Assembly: GCA_963666295.1 (NCBI GenBank)
Contig: OY762707.1
Coordinates: forward strand, 62,001 to 126,000
Length of the DNA stretch: 64,000 nucleotides
Reading direction: 5' to 3'
Source: QZKY01 sp963666295
GTDB lineage: Bacteria > Pseudomonadota > Gammaproteobacteria > Burkholderiales > Burkholderiaceae_D
A program made the translations under genes and the position numbers. Positions 43,638 to 51,845 of the stretch are shown here, one piece after another. Under the pieces are notes generated by a model. It was not told where the DNA came from, searched no databases, and saw only the letters and a list, made by a program, of their open reading frames with translations. Within the stretch, counting starts at the first letter, position 1. Every line of letters begins with the position of its first letter.

Positions 43638-46361
43638 CTAGTTACGACGGGTGTCGACTTGAATCAGCGGTTCATCAGAAACGGGGAGTGCCGGTCTTCT
43701 GGAACGACGACGCTTAATCGGCGCTTCTGGTGCAGGAGTTTGCTCTGCTAATGCGCGCACTTTCTCTGGGTCTGTTGCTGCCATGGTTAAGCCGGCCGCA
43801 GCGAGCACTTCTGAAAAATCTTCCTTTTTGGATTTTTCTGCAACAGGAACTTCTGCAACAGGAACTTCTGCAACAGGAACTTCTGCAACAGGAACTTCTG
43901 CAACAGGAACTTCTGCAACAGGAACTTCTGCAACAGGAACTTCTGCAACAGGAACTTCTGCAACAGGAACTTCTGCAACAGGAACTTCTGCAACAGGAAC
44001 TTCTGCAACAGGAACTTCTGCAACAGGAACTTCTGCAACAGGAACTTCTGCAACAGGAACTTCTGCAACAGGAACTTCTGCAACAGGAACTTCTGCAACA
44101 GGTACTTCTGCAACAGGTACTTCTGCAACAGGTACTTCTGCAACAGGTACTTCTGCAACAGGAACTCCTGCAACAATTTCAGTGTTTTCCTCTTCCGTTT
44201 TCGCGGTTATGTCACGATCACGGCGATTGCGGTTTCTTCCACCACGACGACGGCGGCGGCGCGTATCAATGGCTTTTTGCTCATCCGTCTGTGGCGCCGC
44301 AGTTGACACCGGCTCTTCTGTCGCAAGTGGTATCGATTCCTTTTCGATCTTAGTTTCAGTCTGCTGCTGTGTTTTTACAAGCGCATCTTCCGTCTTTGCT
44401 AATTCTTTGCGACTTCCTTTTTTTGTGCCGTCGCGCTCAGGACGATGTGCGCGCTGAGGTTTTTGCTGCGTTGTTTCCGTCGCTTCTTCTGCTGAGGAGT
44501 GGCTGGCAGCGGCTTGTTGCGTCATCGGTGTATTGTCGCGCATGTTCCTATCTTTACCACCGCGACGTCCCCTGCTGCGCCCGCGGTTGTTCCGCTCACG
44601 CTGACCAGATTCGGTTTGAGACGGCTTTTCTGGTTCGGGCGCAGGCGCAACGACAGGTTTTGAGCGGAAAAAGCTGAACAGTTTTTCAAGCAGACCTTCT
44701 TCTGGCGCGTCTGCCTTGGCTGTCGCTGTCGGCTTTTGCACGGAAACCGGTGCAGGTTGCCCGGGAACGATCCCTTTGACGACCGCCTCCTGTTTTGGCT
44801 TGGGCGGCTCTTTCCGGCGCTTGTTGAAGTTGATGTCGGTATCTGCTTTCTCGGCAAGTGAATAACTGGCTTGGTCTTCTTCAAGGCGCGGATCTTCTTT
44901 CTTGATGCGCTCAATTTTATAATTTGGCGTTTCCAGATGCGTATTTGGAATGACGATAATTCTGGTTTTGTGTCGTTCCTCAATTTTTTGGATTTCTCCG
45001 CGTTTTTCATTGAGCAGGAAGGCGGCAACATCGACCGGCATCTGCGCATGGATCATTGCCGAGTTTTCCTTCATGGCTTCTTCTTGAATGATGCGCATGA
45101 TTTGCAGTGCAGAGGATTCCGTATCGCGGATGTGGCCAGTTCCGTTGCAGCGCGGACAGATAATATTGGTGCCTTCTGACAGCGATGGGCGCAAGCGTTG
45201 GCGCGAAAGTTCCATTAGACCGAAACGGGAAATCTTGCCCATCTGGACGCGGGCTCTGTCAAAGCGCAAGGAGTCTCTCAGGCGGTTTTCAACTTCACGC
45301 TGATTCCTTGAGTTTTCCATGTCAATGAAATCAATAACAATCAGGCCACCCAAGTCGCGCAGGCGCAACTGACGAGCGACTTCTTCAGCCGCTTCTAGGT
45401 TGGTGTTGAATGCGGTGGTTTCGATATCGCTGCCACGCGTAGAGCGTGCCGAGTTGACGTCAATCGATACCAGCGCTTCGGTATGATCGATAACAATGGC
45501 GCCCCCAGAGGGTAAAGAGACATTTCGGGAATAAGCGGTTTCAATCTGATGCTCGATCTGGAAGCGCGAAAACAGAGGAACGTCGTCGGTGTAGCGTTTT
45601 ACACGGTTCGCCATATCTGGCATGACATGACTCATGAATTGGAGCGCCTGCTCGTAAATTTCGTCCGTATCAACCAGGATTTCGCCAATATCTGGCTGGA
45701 AGTAGTCGCGGATTGCACGAATAACCAGTGAAGACTCATGGTAAATCAGGAAAGGCCCATCTTCAGACTTGCCAGCACTTTCAATAGCGTGCCAGAGTTT
45801 GAGCAGGTAGTTCAAATCCCATTGCAGTTCTTCAACGCTGCGGCCGATGCCGGCTGTGCGGGCAATAATCGACATCCCTTTCGGCAAATCGAGTTTATCC
45901 ATCGTTTCCCGCAATTCCTGGCGCTCTTCGCCTTCAATGCGCCGGGAAACGCCACCACCACGTGGGTTGTTAGGCATAAGCACCAGATAGCGCCCTGCCA
46001 ATGAGATGAACGTGGTCAGGGCTGCGCCTTTGTTGCCGCGCTCTTCCTTTTCAACCTGAACAACGATTTCCTGACTTTCGTTAATTGCATCCTTGATGCC
46101 GGCCGAGCGAACATCAACGCCTTCCTTGAAGTAAGAACGCGCAATTTCCTTGAATGGGAGAAAGCCATGGCGATCTTCGCCATAGTTTACAAAGCAAGCC
46201 TCCAGGGAGGGCTCAACACGGGTGGCGACAGCCTTGTAGATGTTCGACTTGTGGTGTTCGCGTCCCGCAGTTTCAATATCGATGTCGATCAGTCTCTGAC
46301 CGTCGACGATGGCAACGCGCAATTCCTCTTGCTGCGTTGCGTTGAACAGCATTCGTTTCAT
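43638..46361 (-). CDS. rne: Ribonuclease E with VPVAE repeat tract
   Basis: 907 residues. MKRMLFNATQQEELRVAIVDG, S1 domain, catalytic Asp in VSIDVNSARS (about residue 300) and LIVIDFIDMEN (about 344), Zn-link CPRCNGTGH (about 401). The C-terminal half is a disordered Arg-rich scaffold with a tract of 22 VPVAE repeats (residues about 731-841). It ends in RRRSRRPALPV. Main endonuclease of mRNA decay and rRNA/tRNA processing; long upstream region 46362-46978 fits leader autoregulation. Confidence 0.96.
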   Translation of the reverse strand: MKRMLFNATQQEELRVAIVDGQRLIDIDIETAGREHHKSNIYKAVATRVEPSLEACFVNYGEDRHGFLPFKEIARSYFKEGVDVRSAGIKDAINESQEIVVQVEKEERGNKGAALTTFISLAGRYLVLMPNNPRGGGVSRRIEGEERQELRETMDKLDLPKGMSIIARTAGIGRSVEELQWDLNYLLKLWHAIESAGKSEDGPFLIYHESSLVIRAIRDYFQPDIGEILVDTDEIYEQALQFMSHVMPDMANRVKRYTDDVPLFSRFQIEHQIETAYSRNVSLPSGGAIVIDHTEALVSIDVNSARSTRGSDIETTAFNTNLEAAEEVARQLRLRDLGGLIVIDFIDMENSRNQREVENRLRDSLRFDRARVQMGKISRFGLMELSRQRLRPSLSEGTNIICPRCNGTGHIRDTESSALQIMRIIQEEAMKENSAMIHAQMPVDVAAFLLNEKRGEIQKIEERHKTRIIVIPNTHLETPNYKIERIKKEDPRLEEDQASYSLAEKADTDINFNKRRKEPPKPKQEAVVKGIVPGQPAPVSVQKPTATAKADAPEEGLLEKLFSFFRSKPVVAPAPEPEKPSQTESGQRERNNRGRSRGRRGGKDRNMRDNTPMTQQAAASHSSAEEATETTQQKPQRAHRPERDGTKKGSRKELAKTEDALVKTQQQTETKIEKESIPLATEEPVSTAAPQTDEQKAIDTRRRRRRGGRNRNRRDRDITAKTEEENTEIVAGVPVAEVPVAEVPVAEVPVAEVPVAEVPVAEVPVAEVPVAEVPVAEVPVAEVPVAEVPVAEVPVAEVPVAEVPVAEVPVAEVPVAEVPVAEVPVAEVPVAEVPVAEVPVAEKSKKEDFSEVLAAAGLTMAATDPEKVRALAEQTPAPEAPIKRRRSRRPALPVSDEPLIQVDTRRN
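43837..44166. repeat. 22 tandem copies of a 15-bp unit (VPVAE)
   Basis: The unit TCTGCAACAGGAACT repeats 22 times over 330 bp. Copies at 44101-44160 carry GGTACT in place of GGAACT; the others are identical apart from the edges. Being a multiple of 3 it keeps the rne frame, and the near-identity suggests recent slippage expansion. Confidence 0.97.
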
Positions 46362-46978
46362 TAGTTACACTCCGCGGCTCAAGAGCCGTATCTGTGTCAC
46401 CGCTTTTTATTTCTAATCTTGCGGCGACATTACAGGGAATACGCGCAGGCAGAGTGTTTGGGAAAGAGGGAATCGCTGTGAATTGCCATACAACAGCCAT
46501 GGCAGGCGTTGCGGTATCACGGCATGGACGGGGTAGGCGTAACTGTTGTTAGAAAGCGCGCTTGCGGTTTTCAATGTTATTTGATTTATCACATGAAGCA
46601 TGGTCGCAGGCATTCGCTGATTTGTCTCAAAAATAACAGCAGTCAGAAATCTGTCACATTTTCTGACAAGCAAAACGGATGCTTGCCAGATTTATCCTTT
46701 GGTTATCCAAACACTTTTTGTCTGGCTTCTGAAAACCCCAGGTGCATCGATAAAGCACTCTGGTTGAATGTCAGACAGCGCGTACACAAAAAAATATTGC
46801 CATATTTTGCTTAGCTGAGGCTGGCAATTACTCTGCCTCCAGTTGGGCATTGATTGTACTCCACCTAACGAGAATATGATTTATACTCTCTGAGCAACTA
46901 TTATATATTTTTTATGACGGTCTTAGAGGGAATTTCGAGAAGAGTTGTTTATTAGCAATTTTTTCGTAATCAAAGCAA
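46362..46978. other. 617-bp region between rne and rluC
   Basis: Divergent regulatory region; the long stretch fits an autoregulatory rne 5' leader. A + strand frame at 46509-46814 has no known homology and I do not call it. A TTGATT...TATGAT pair near 46850-46880 may be an rluC promoter, with poor spacing. Confidence 0.45.
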
Positions 46979-47914
46979 GTGCCGCAACAAGTCAAAAACT
47001 ATACCGTGTCAGAAGAGGATGCCGGTCAACGTATCGACAACTTCCTGGTACGCGTCTGCAAAGGTGTTCCAAAAAGCCATATTTACCGCATTTTGCGCTC
47101 TGGTGAAGTGCGAGTGAATAAAGGGCGGATAAAACAAACCTACCGCCTGGAAGCGGGGGATGTCGTGCGTATCCCGCCAATGCGCTTGTCGCAACAAGAT
47201 AAAGAGCAGGCTCCTGCCGGCAATTTCAAAATTCTGCATGAAGATAATCACCTACTGGTAATTGACAAGCCGGCTGGTATTGCTGTGCATGGTGGGTCAG
47301 GTGTGAGTCATGGCGTAATTGAGCAATTGCGTGCGGCGCGACCCAATGCACCTTTTCTGGAACTGGTACATCGCCTGGATCGTGGTACATCCGGCATATT
47401 GCTCGTGGCAAAGAAACGCTCGGCTCTGAGGCACTTGCAAAACCAGATGCGTGCGGGAACAATCGATAAACGCTATCTGACACTGGTACAAGGCGACTGG
47501 AAAAATGCGCGTCAGCACGTAAAATTGCCTTTGCACAAATTCTCATCGCCAGAAGGCGAGAGCAAAGTGCGTGTGCAAGAGGGCGGGTTGCGCTCGCATA
47601 CGATTTTTAATTTGCTTAAACGCTATGGAGATTACTCCCTGTTGGAAGCCGAGCTGAAAACGGGGCGCACGCACCAGATTCGCGTACATCTGGCCGCAAA
47701 TGGGTTTGTTATCGCGGGTGATGACAAGTACGGCGATTACGCGTTGAATCACAAACTGGCGAAGGCCGAGGGTAATCACCAGCGTTTAAGGCGCATGTTT
47801 TTGCACGCGCACAAGATTACCTTTTCGCACCCTGAGTCCGATGAGCCCATTTCTATTCGCTCGCTGCTGTCCCCCGAGTGTGAACATTTTCTTGAAAGCA
47901 TTGAGGACTCCTGA
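46979..47914 (+). CDS. rluC: 23S rRNA pseudouridine synthase RluC
   Basis: 311 residues, GTG start. S4 domain (QRIDNFLVRVCKGVPKSHIYRILRSGEVRVNKGR), catalytic loop HRLDRGTSGILLVAKKRSA with the nucleophilic Asp, and LKTGRTHQIRVHLA. Modifies 23S rRNA positions 955/2504/2580 in E. coli. Divergent from rne, as usual in related bacteria. Confidence 0.94.
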   Translation: MPQQVKNYTVSEEDAGQRIDNFLVRVCKGVPKSHIYRILRSGEVRVNKGRIKQTYRLEAGDVVRIPPMRLSQQDKEQAPAGNFKILHEDNHLLVIDKPAGIAVHGGSGVSHGVIEQLRAARPNAPFLELVHRLDRGTSGILLVAKKRSALRHLQNQMRAGTIDKRYLTLVQGDWKNARQHVKLPLHKFSSPEGESKVRVQEGGLRSHTIFNLLKRYGDYSLLEAELKTGRTHQIRVHLAANGFVIAGDDKYGDYALNHKLAKAEGNHQRLRRMFLHAHKITFSHPESDEPISIRSLLSPECEHFLESIEDS

Positions 47915-47979
47915 TCCCGTGTTTTGAAAAAGTAGCGGCCTGAATAATCAACAAGGAAAGGCGCAAGCCTTTGGAATAT

Positions 47980-48639
47980 ATGGCAAGAAAACAGTTTGAT
48001 TTAATCGTCTTTGACTGGGACGGTACGCTAATGGATAGTACGGCTGCAATTGTGAAGTCAATTCAGGCCGCTGCGCAGGATTTGAACTTGCCAGTGCCTG
48101 ACAAGAAAGCCGCTTCTTTTGTGATTGGATTGGGTTTGCCTGAGGCCATGCAAACGGTTTTGCCCGACCTGGAGCCAGCGTACTATCCGCAAATGATTGA
48201 GCGTTATCGCCATCATTATTTACAGAAAAGCTTGGAATTGGCGCTGTTTGATGATGTAGGGGAAATGCTTGAGGATTTGTCCAGCAAAGGCTACCGTTTG
48301 GCTGTTGCTACCGGGAAAAGTCGTGCCGGATTAAATCGTGCTCTGAAAGAGACGGGGTTGACTTCCATGTTTGAAGCGACGCGTTGCGCAGACGAAACGC
48401 ATTCCAAGCCACACCCGGCGATGCTGCATGAGTTGGCGGATCAGTTGGTCGAAGACATTGCACGGACTGTCATGATTGGGGATACGACGCATGATTTGCA
48501 AATGGCAAAAAATGCCGGTGCCAGTGGGGTTGCAGTCAATTACGGAGCGCACCCGGAGCAGATGTTGCTTGATATGGAGCCGCTTTATGCAGCTGAATCG
48601 GTCGCTCATTTACATAACTGGCTAAAAGAAAATGCCTGA
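47980..48639 (+). CDS. HAD-superfamily phosphatase (Gph-like)
   Basis: 219 residues from ATG 47980 (frame open to 47971). Motif I FDWDGTLMDS, motif II VATGKSRAG, motif III lysine in HSKPHPAML, motif IV MIGDTTHDLQMA. Resembles phosphoglycolate phosphatase; substrate not certain. It overlaps the next gene by 8 bp. Confidence 0.9.
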   Translation: MARKQFDLIVFDWDGTLMDSTAAIVKSIQAAAQDLNLPVPDKKAASFVIGLGLPEAMQTVLPDLEPAYYPQMIERYRHHYLQKSLELALFDDVGEMLEDLSSKGYRLAVATGKSRAGLNRALKETGLTSMFEATRCADETHSKPHPAMLHELADQLVEDIARTVMIGDTTHDLQMAKNAGASGVAVNYGAHPEQMLLDMEPLYAAESVAHLHNWLKENA

Positions 48640-49009
48640 TGAAATAGAAAATATTTATATTTGTGCCTCATCGGATCTGGTGGAGCGTGGCAGAGGGGTG
48701 CGCTTTCCGTTGATGGCCTGGGGCGACGAGGCGACAGGATTTGTTATTCGCCATGAGGGCGTGTTGCGCGCTTATTTGAACCGTTGCGTTCATTTGCCGC
48801 TTGAGCTTGATACAGAAGAGGGTCGTTTTTTTGACGTGGATAAAGAGCACCTGGTCTGTGGCCGGCACGGCGCCTTGTTCATGCCAGATACCGGACGCTG
48901 CGCTTTGGGCGCTTCTGCAGGAAAAGTATTGTATGCCATCGCCGTTATGGAGCAGGAAGGGCGAGTTTACTGGCAGCCTAATGATTACTTCAGGCCGGTT
49001 GTGGCCTGA
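48632..49009 (+). CDS. Rieske 2Fe-2S protein
   Basis: 125 residues. Cluster ligands CVH (in NRCVHLPLELD) and CGRH (in LVCGRHGALF) give C-x-H...C-x2-H. A stand-alone Rieske ferredoxin. It overlaps the HAD gene, so translation is coupled, and sppA follows; partner unknown. Confidence 0.87.
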   Translation: MPDEIENIYICASSDLVERGRGVRFPLMAWGDEATGFVIRHEGVLRAYLNRCVHLPLELDTEEGRFFDVDKEHLVCGRHGALFMPDTGRCALGASAGKVLYAIAVMEQEGRVYWQPNDYFRPVVA

Positions 49010-49042
49010 TTATCCTGATAACAGGCATTATAAATTTCCCAT

Positions 49043-50026
49043 ATGAACGAAAACACCGAAAACAAACAGGAATCAAGGCAGCGCTCTGAAGGATGGGAGA
49101 GAGAGGTTTTGGAAAAAATGCTTATGGCCACGCTGAAAGAACAGCGCGCTAAGCGACGCTGGGGCATTTTTTTCAGGTTTGTATTTGCGGCGCTAGCCTT
49201 AAGTAGTATCTGGTTGGTGTTCAGCAGCGGACCTGCTGGAAAAGAGGGTGCGCCCAGTGGGCAGCATGCAGCGTTGATAAAGATCGACGGGGTGATTAGT
49301 TCGACTAAAAACAGCGCAACAAAATCTCTGTTGCCGGCTTTGAGGAAAGCTTTTAAAAATGAAGACTCAGCGGGCGTTATTCTTCAGATTAACAGTCCCG
49401 GTGGGAGCCCGGTTCAGGCGGGATTGATCAATGATGAAATTCGGCGCTTGCGCAAAAAATATCCCCAAAAACCGTTGCATGTGGTGGTGCATGAAGTTTG
49501 CGCTTCCGGTGCTTACTACATTGCAGCAGCAGCGGACAAAATTTATGTCGACAAGGCCAGCATCGTCGGGTCAATAGGGGTGTTGATCAACGGTTTTGGC
49601 TTTACCGAGGTAATGAAAAAAGTTGGTGTTGAACGTCGCTTGATGACGGCAGGGGAGAACAAAGGTTTTCTGGACCCATTCAGCCCGCAATCACCCACGC
49701 AGCGCGCGCATGTGCAAGCCATGCTGGATGAAATTCACCAGCAATTCATTAATGTCGTTCGCCAGGGGCGCGGCAAAAGGTTGAAAGAAACGCCCGGCAT
49801 GTTTTCCGGACTTATGTGGACGGGTAGCAAGGCTATCGATATTGGCCTGGCAGATGATTACGGCTCTGTCGGGTCCGTGGCGCGCGATGTGCTGAATACA
49901 ACCAAAGTGGTTGACTATACGGAGCGAGAAGGCTTTCCGGATCTGGTTCTGAAAAGGCTGGGCACATCCATTGGCTCTGGATTTATGCAGCTATTTTTGG
50001 AAAAGCTGGAACCGGAGGTGCGGTAG
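49043..50026 (+). CDS. sppA: Signal peptide peptidase SppA (S49)
   Basis: 327 residues. One TM (FFRFVFAALALSSIWLVF), then INSPGGSPVQAG, catalytic Ser in KASIVGSIGV and Lys in GENKGFLDPF. Degrades signal peptides in the inner membrane. Last of the rluC-HAD-Rieske-sppA run. Confidence 0.93.
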   Translation: MNENTENKQESRQRSEGWEREVLEKMLMATLKEQRAKRRWGIFFRFVFAALALSSIWLVFSSGPAGKEGAPSGQHAALIKIDGVISSTKNSATKSLLPALRKAFKNEDSAGVILQINSPGGSPVQAGLINDEIRRLRKKYPQKPLHVVVHEVCASGAYYIAAAADKIYVDKASIVGSIGVLINGFGFTEVMKKVGVERRLMTAGENKGFLDPFSPQSPTQRAHVQAMLDEIHQQFINVVRQGRGKRLKETPGMFSGLMWTGSKAIDIGLADDYGSVGSVARDVLNTTKVVDYTEREGFPDLVLKRLGTSIGSGFMQLFLEKLEPEVR

Positions 50027-50114
50027 AGAAAAGGGCCTAAATGGTCGCTTTTTTATAAACAACAGCAAGGTAATTTTTGTCTTAAATTCCTTGTGCTACG
50101 TGCACTTGAAGCAT

Positions 50115-51845
50115 TCAACTGAAAATCGCGACACTTTGAGCTGGCATTGAAATGTCACGCTCTTCGACGGTAACCCCTTCGACAGACGCCAGTGAAATAC
50201 GCAGGCCAGGCTGAATCTGGTAAGGGATTGATTGTGCGATATCACTCAGATTACACGCAACAATGGCCGAACCGTGTGCCATGACCAGCCATCGCTTCTC
50301 TTCGTCAAAATGTACGCTGGTTTGTTCCAGATGGCCATCTTCTAGCATGGGTAGCGCATGTCGTAACTGAATGAGCTGCCTGTGCCAGTCAAGCAGTGTG
50401 CGATGTCGCGCCTGCACCATTTCTTGCCAATCCAGTTTTGAGCGTTGAAAGGTTTCAGGTGCTTGCGGATCAGGAATGGTGTCTTGTGGCCAGCCGAATG
50501 TCGCAAATTCCTCTTGCCTGCCGCGGCGCACGGCTTCGGCCAGGTCGGACTCCTGGTGATCGGTGAAGTAAAGAAATGGGGTTAGCGCACCCCACTCCTC
50601 GCCCTGAAAAAGCATGGGGATAAAGGGGGCCATTAAAACAAGTGTGGCGCCGATCATGAGTTTTTCTGGCGACAGAAGGTGGCTGGTGCGCTCGCCTTGA
50701 GCGCGGTTGCCAGTCTGGTCATGATTTTGCAGACAGGCAACAAATTTATGCCCGGAGAGCCCGATGGCGCTGCGGCCATGACTGCGCTTGCGATAACTTG
50801 AATACCGCCCGTCGTAAACGAAGCCTTCTGTTATCGCCTTGGCCAGGTCCGCCAGACGGCCGAAATCCTGATAGTACCCATTGTTTTCACCTGTTAGGAC
50901 GGTATGCAATGCGTGGTGAAAGTCTTCATTCCATTGCGCATCCAGCCCATAGCCGCCCATTGATTGGGAATGGATGAGGCGTCGATCGTTCAGGTCGCTT
51001 TCGGCAATCAGAACCAGTGGTCGTCCAAGCTTGTTTTCCAGAATTCTTGTTTCAATTGCCAGTTGCTCCAGAAAATGGGTTGCGGACATATCGACAATGG
51101 CATGGACCGCATCAAGGCGCAGGCCGTCAAAATGGTAGTCGCGTAGCCACATGAGGGCATTGTCGATAAAGAAACGGCGGACTTCGTCACTGTGCGCGCC
51201 ATCCAGATTGACGGCTTCGCCCCACGGCGTGACGTGCCGCTTGGTGAAGTAGGGGGCAAACTGGCCCAGATAATTGCCGCATGGTCCGAGATGGTTGTAA
51301 ACCACGTCCAGTAGCACGGCCAGTCCGCGTTGATGACAGGCGTTTATCAGGCGCTTCAGGCCGTCAGGGCCACCGTAGGCATGGTGTGGCGCAAACAGGT
51401 TAACGCCATCATAACCCCAGCCATGATTACCTGAGAATTCAGCGACTGGCATCAGTTCGACGTGCGTAATGCCGAGTTCGACCAGATAATCCAGTCTCTC
51501 AATGGTCGCATCAAAAGTGCCTTCCTCCGTGAAGGTGCCGATATGTAGCTCATAGATAATGGCTTTTTCCAGTGCTGGGGGCTGCCAGTTTTGGTCGCAC
51601 CATTCAAAAAGTGCATGATCTACCCACCGGGATGGGCCGTGTATGCCATTTGGCTGCCACGCGGAGCGCGGGTCAGGAAACGGACCGTGCCCATCAACCA
51701 GAAAAGCGTAATCAACGCCATGCGTCAGGGCAGAGTCCTTAGTGTGCCACCAGCCGAAAGCATCCTGAATCATGGGTTCAAGTTGATCTTCAATAACTAG
51801 TTCTACGCGACTTGAATTGGGGGACCAAACGCTGACTTTAGTCAT
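50115..51845 (-). CDS. treZ: Malto-oligosyltrehalose trehalohydrolase TreZ
   Basis: GH13 enzyme releasing trehalose from malto-oligosyltrehalose; 576 residues. N-terminal CBM48-like domain (VSVWSPNSSRVELVI), GH13 motifs VVYNHLGPCGNY, FDGLRLDAVHAI, VLIAESDLND and CLQNHDQTGNRA. The start overlaps the treY stop by 8 bp, so they are translationally coupled. Confidence 0.94.
   Translation of the reverse strand: MTKVSVWSPNSSRVELVIEDQLEPMIQDAFGWWHTKDSALTHGVDYAFLVDGHGPFPDPRSAWQPNGIHGPSRWVDHALFEWCDQNWQPPALEKAIIYELHIGTFTEEGTFDATIERLDYLVELGITHVELMPVAEFSGNHGWGYDGVNLFAPHHAYGGPDGLKRLINACHQRGLAVLLDVVYNHLGPCGNYLGQFAPYFTKRHVTPWGEAVNLDGAHSDEVRRFFIDNALMWLRDYHFDGLRLDAVHAIVDMSATHFLEQLAIETRILENKLGRPLVLIAESDLNDRRLIHSQSMGGYGLDAQWNEDFHHALHTVLTGENNGYYQDFGRLADLAKAITEGFVYDGRYSSYRKRSHGRSAIGLSGHKFVACLQNHDQTGNRAQGERTSHLLSPEKLMIGATLVLMAPFIPMLFQGEEWGALTPFLYFTDHQESDLAEAVRRGRQEEFATFGWPQDTIPDPQAPETFQRSKLDWQEMVQARHRTLLDWHRQLIQLRHALPMLEDGHLEQTSVHFDEEKRWLVMAHGSAIVACNLSDIAQSIPYQIQPGLRISLASVEGVTVEERDISMPAQSVAIFS

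Noticed and set aside
43730..44457. Long + strand and other-frame ORFs with LLQQE or TSATG repeats
   Set aside because: They are by-products of the stop-free 15-bp repeat inside rne.
46509..46814. 101-codon + strand ORF between rne and rluC
   Set aside because: Odd composition with no recognisable domain, and it lies in the expected rne leader.
50027..50114. Terminator between sppA and treZ
   Set aside because: The GGGCC...GGTCGC stem has mismatches and only a moderate T-run; not strong enough to call.
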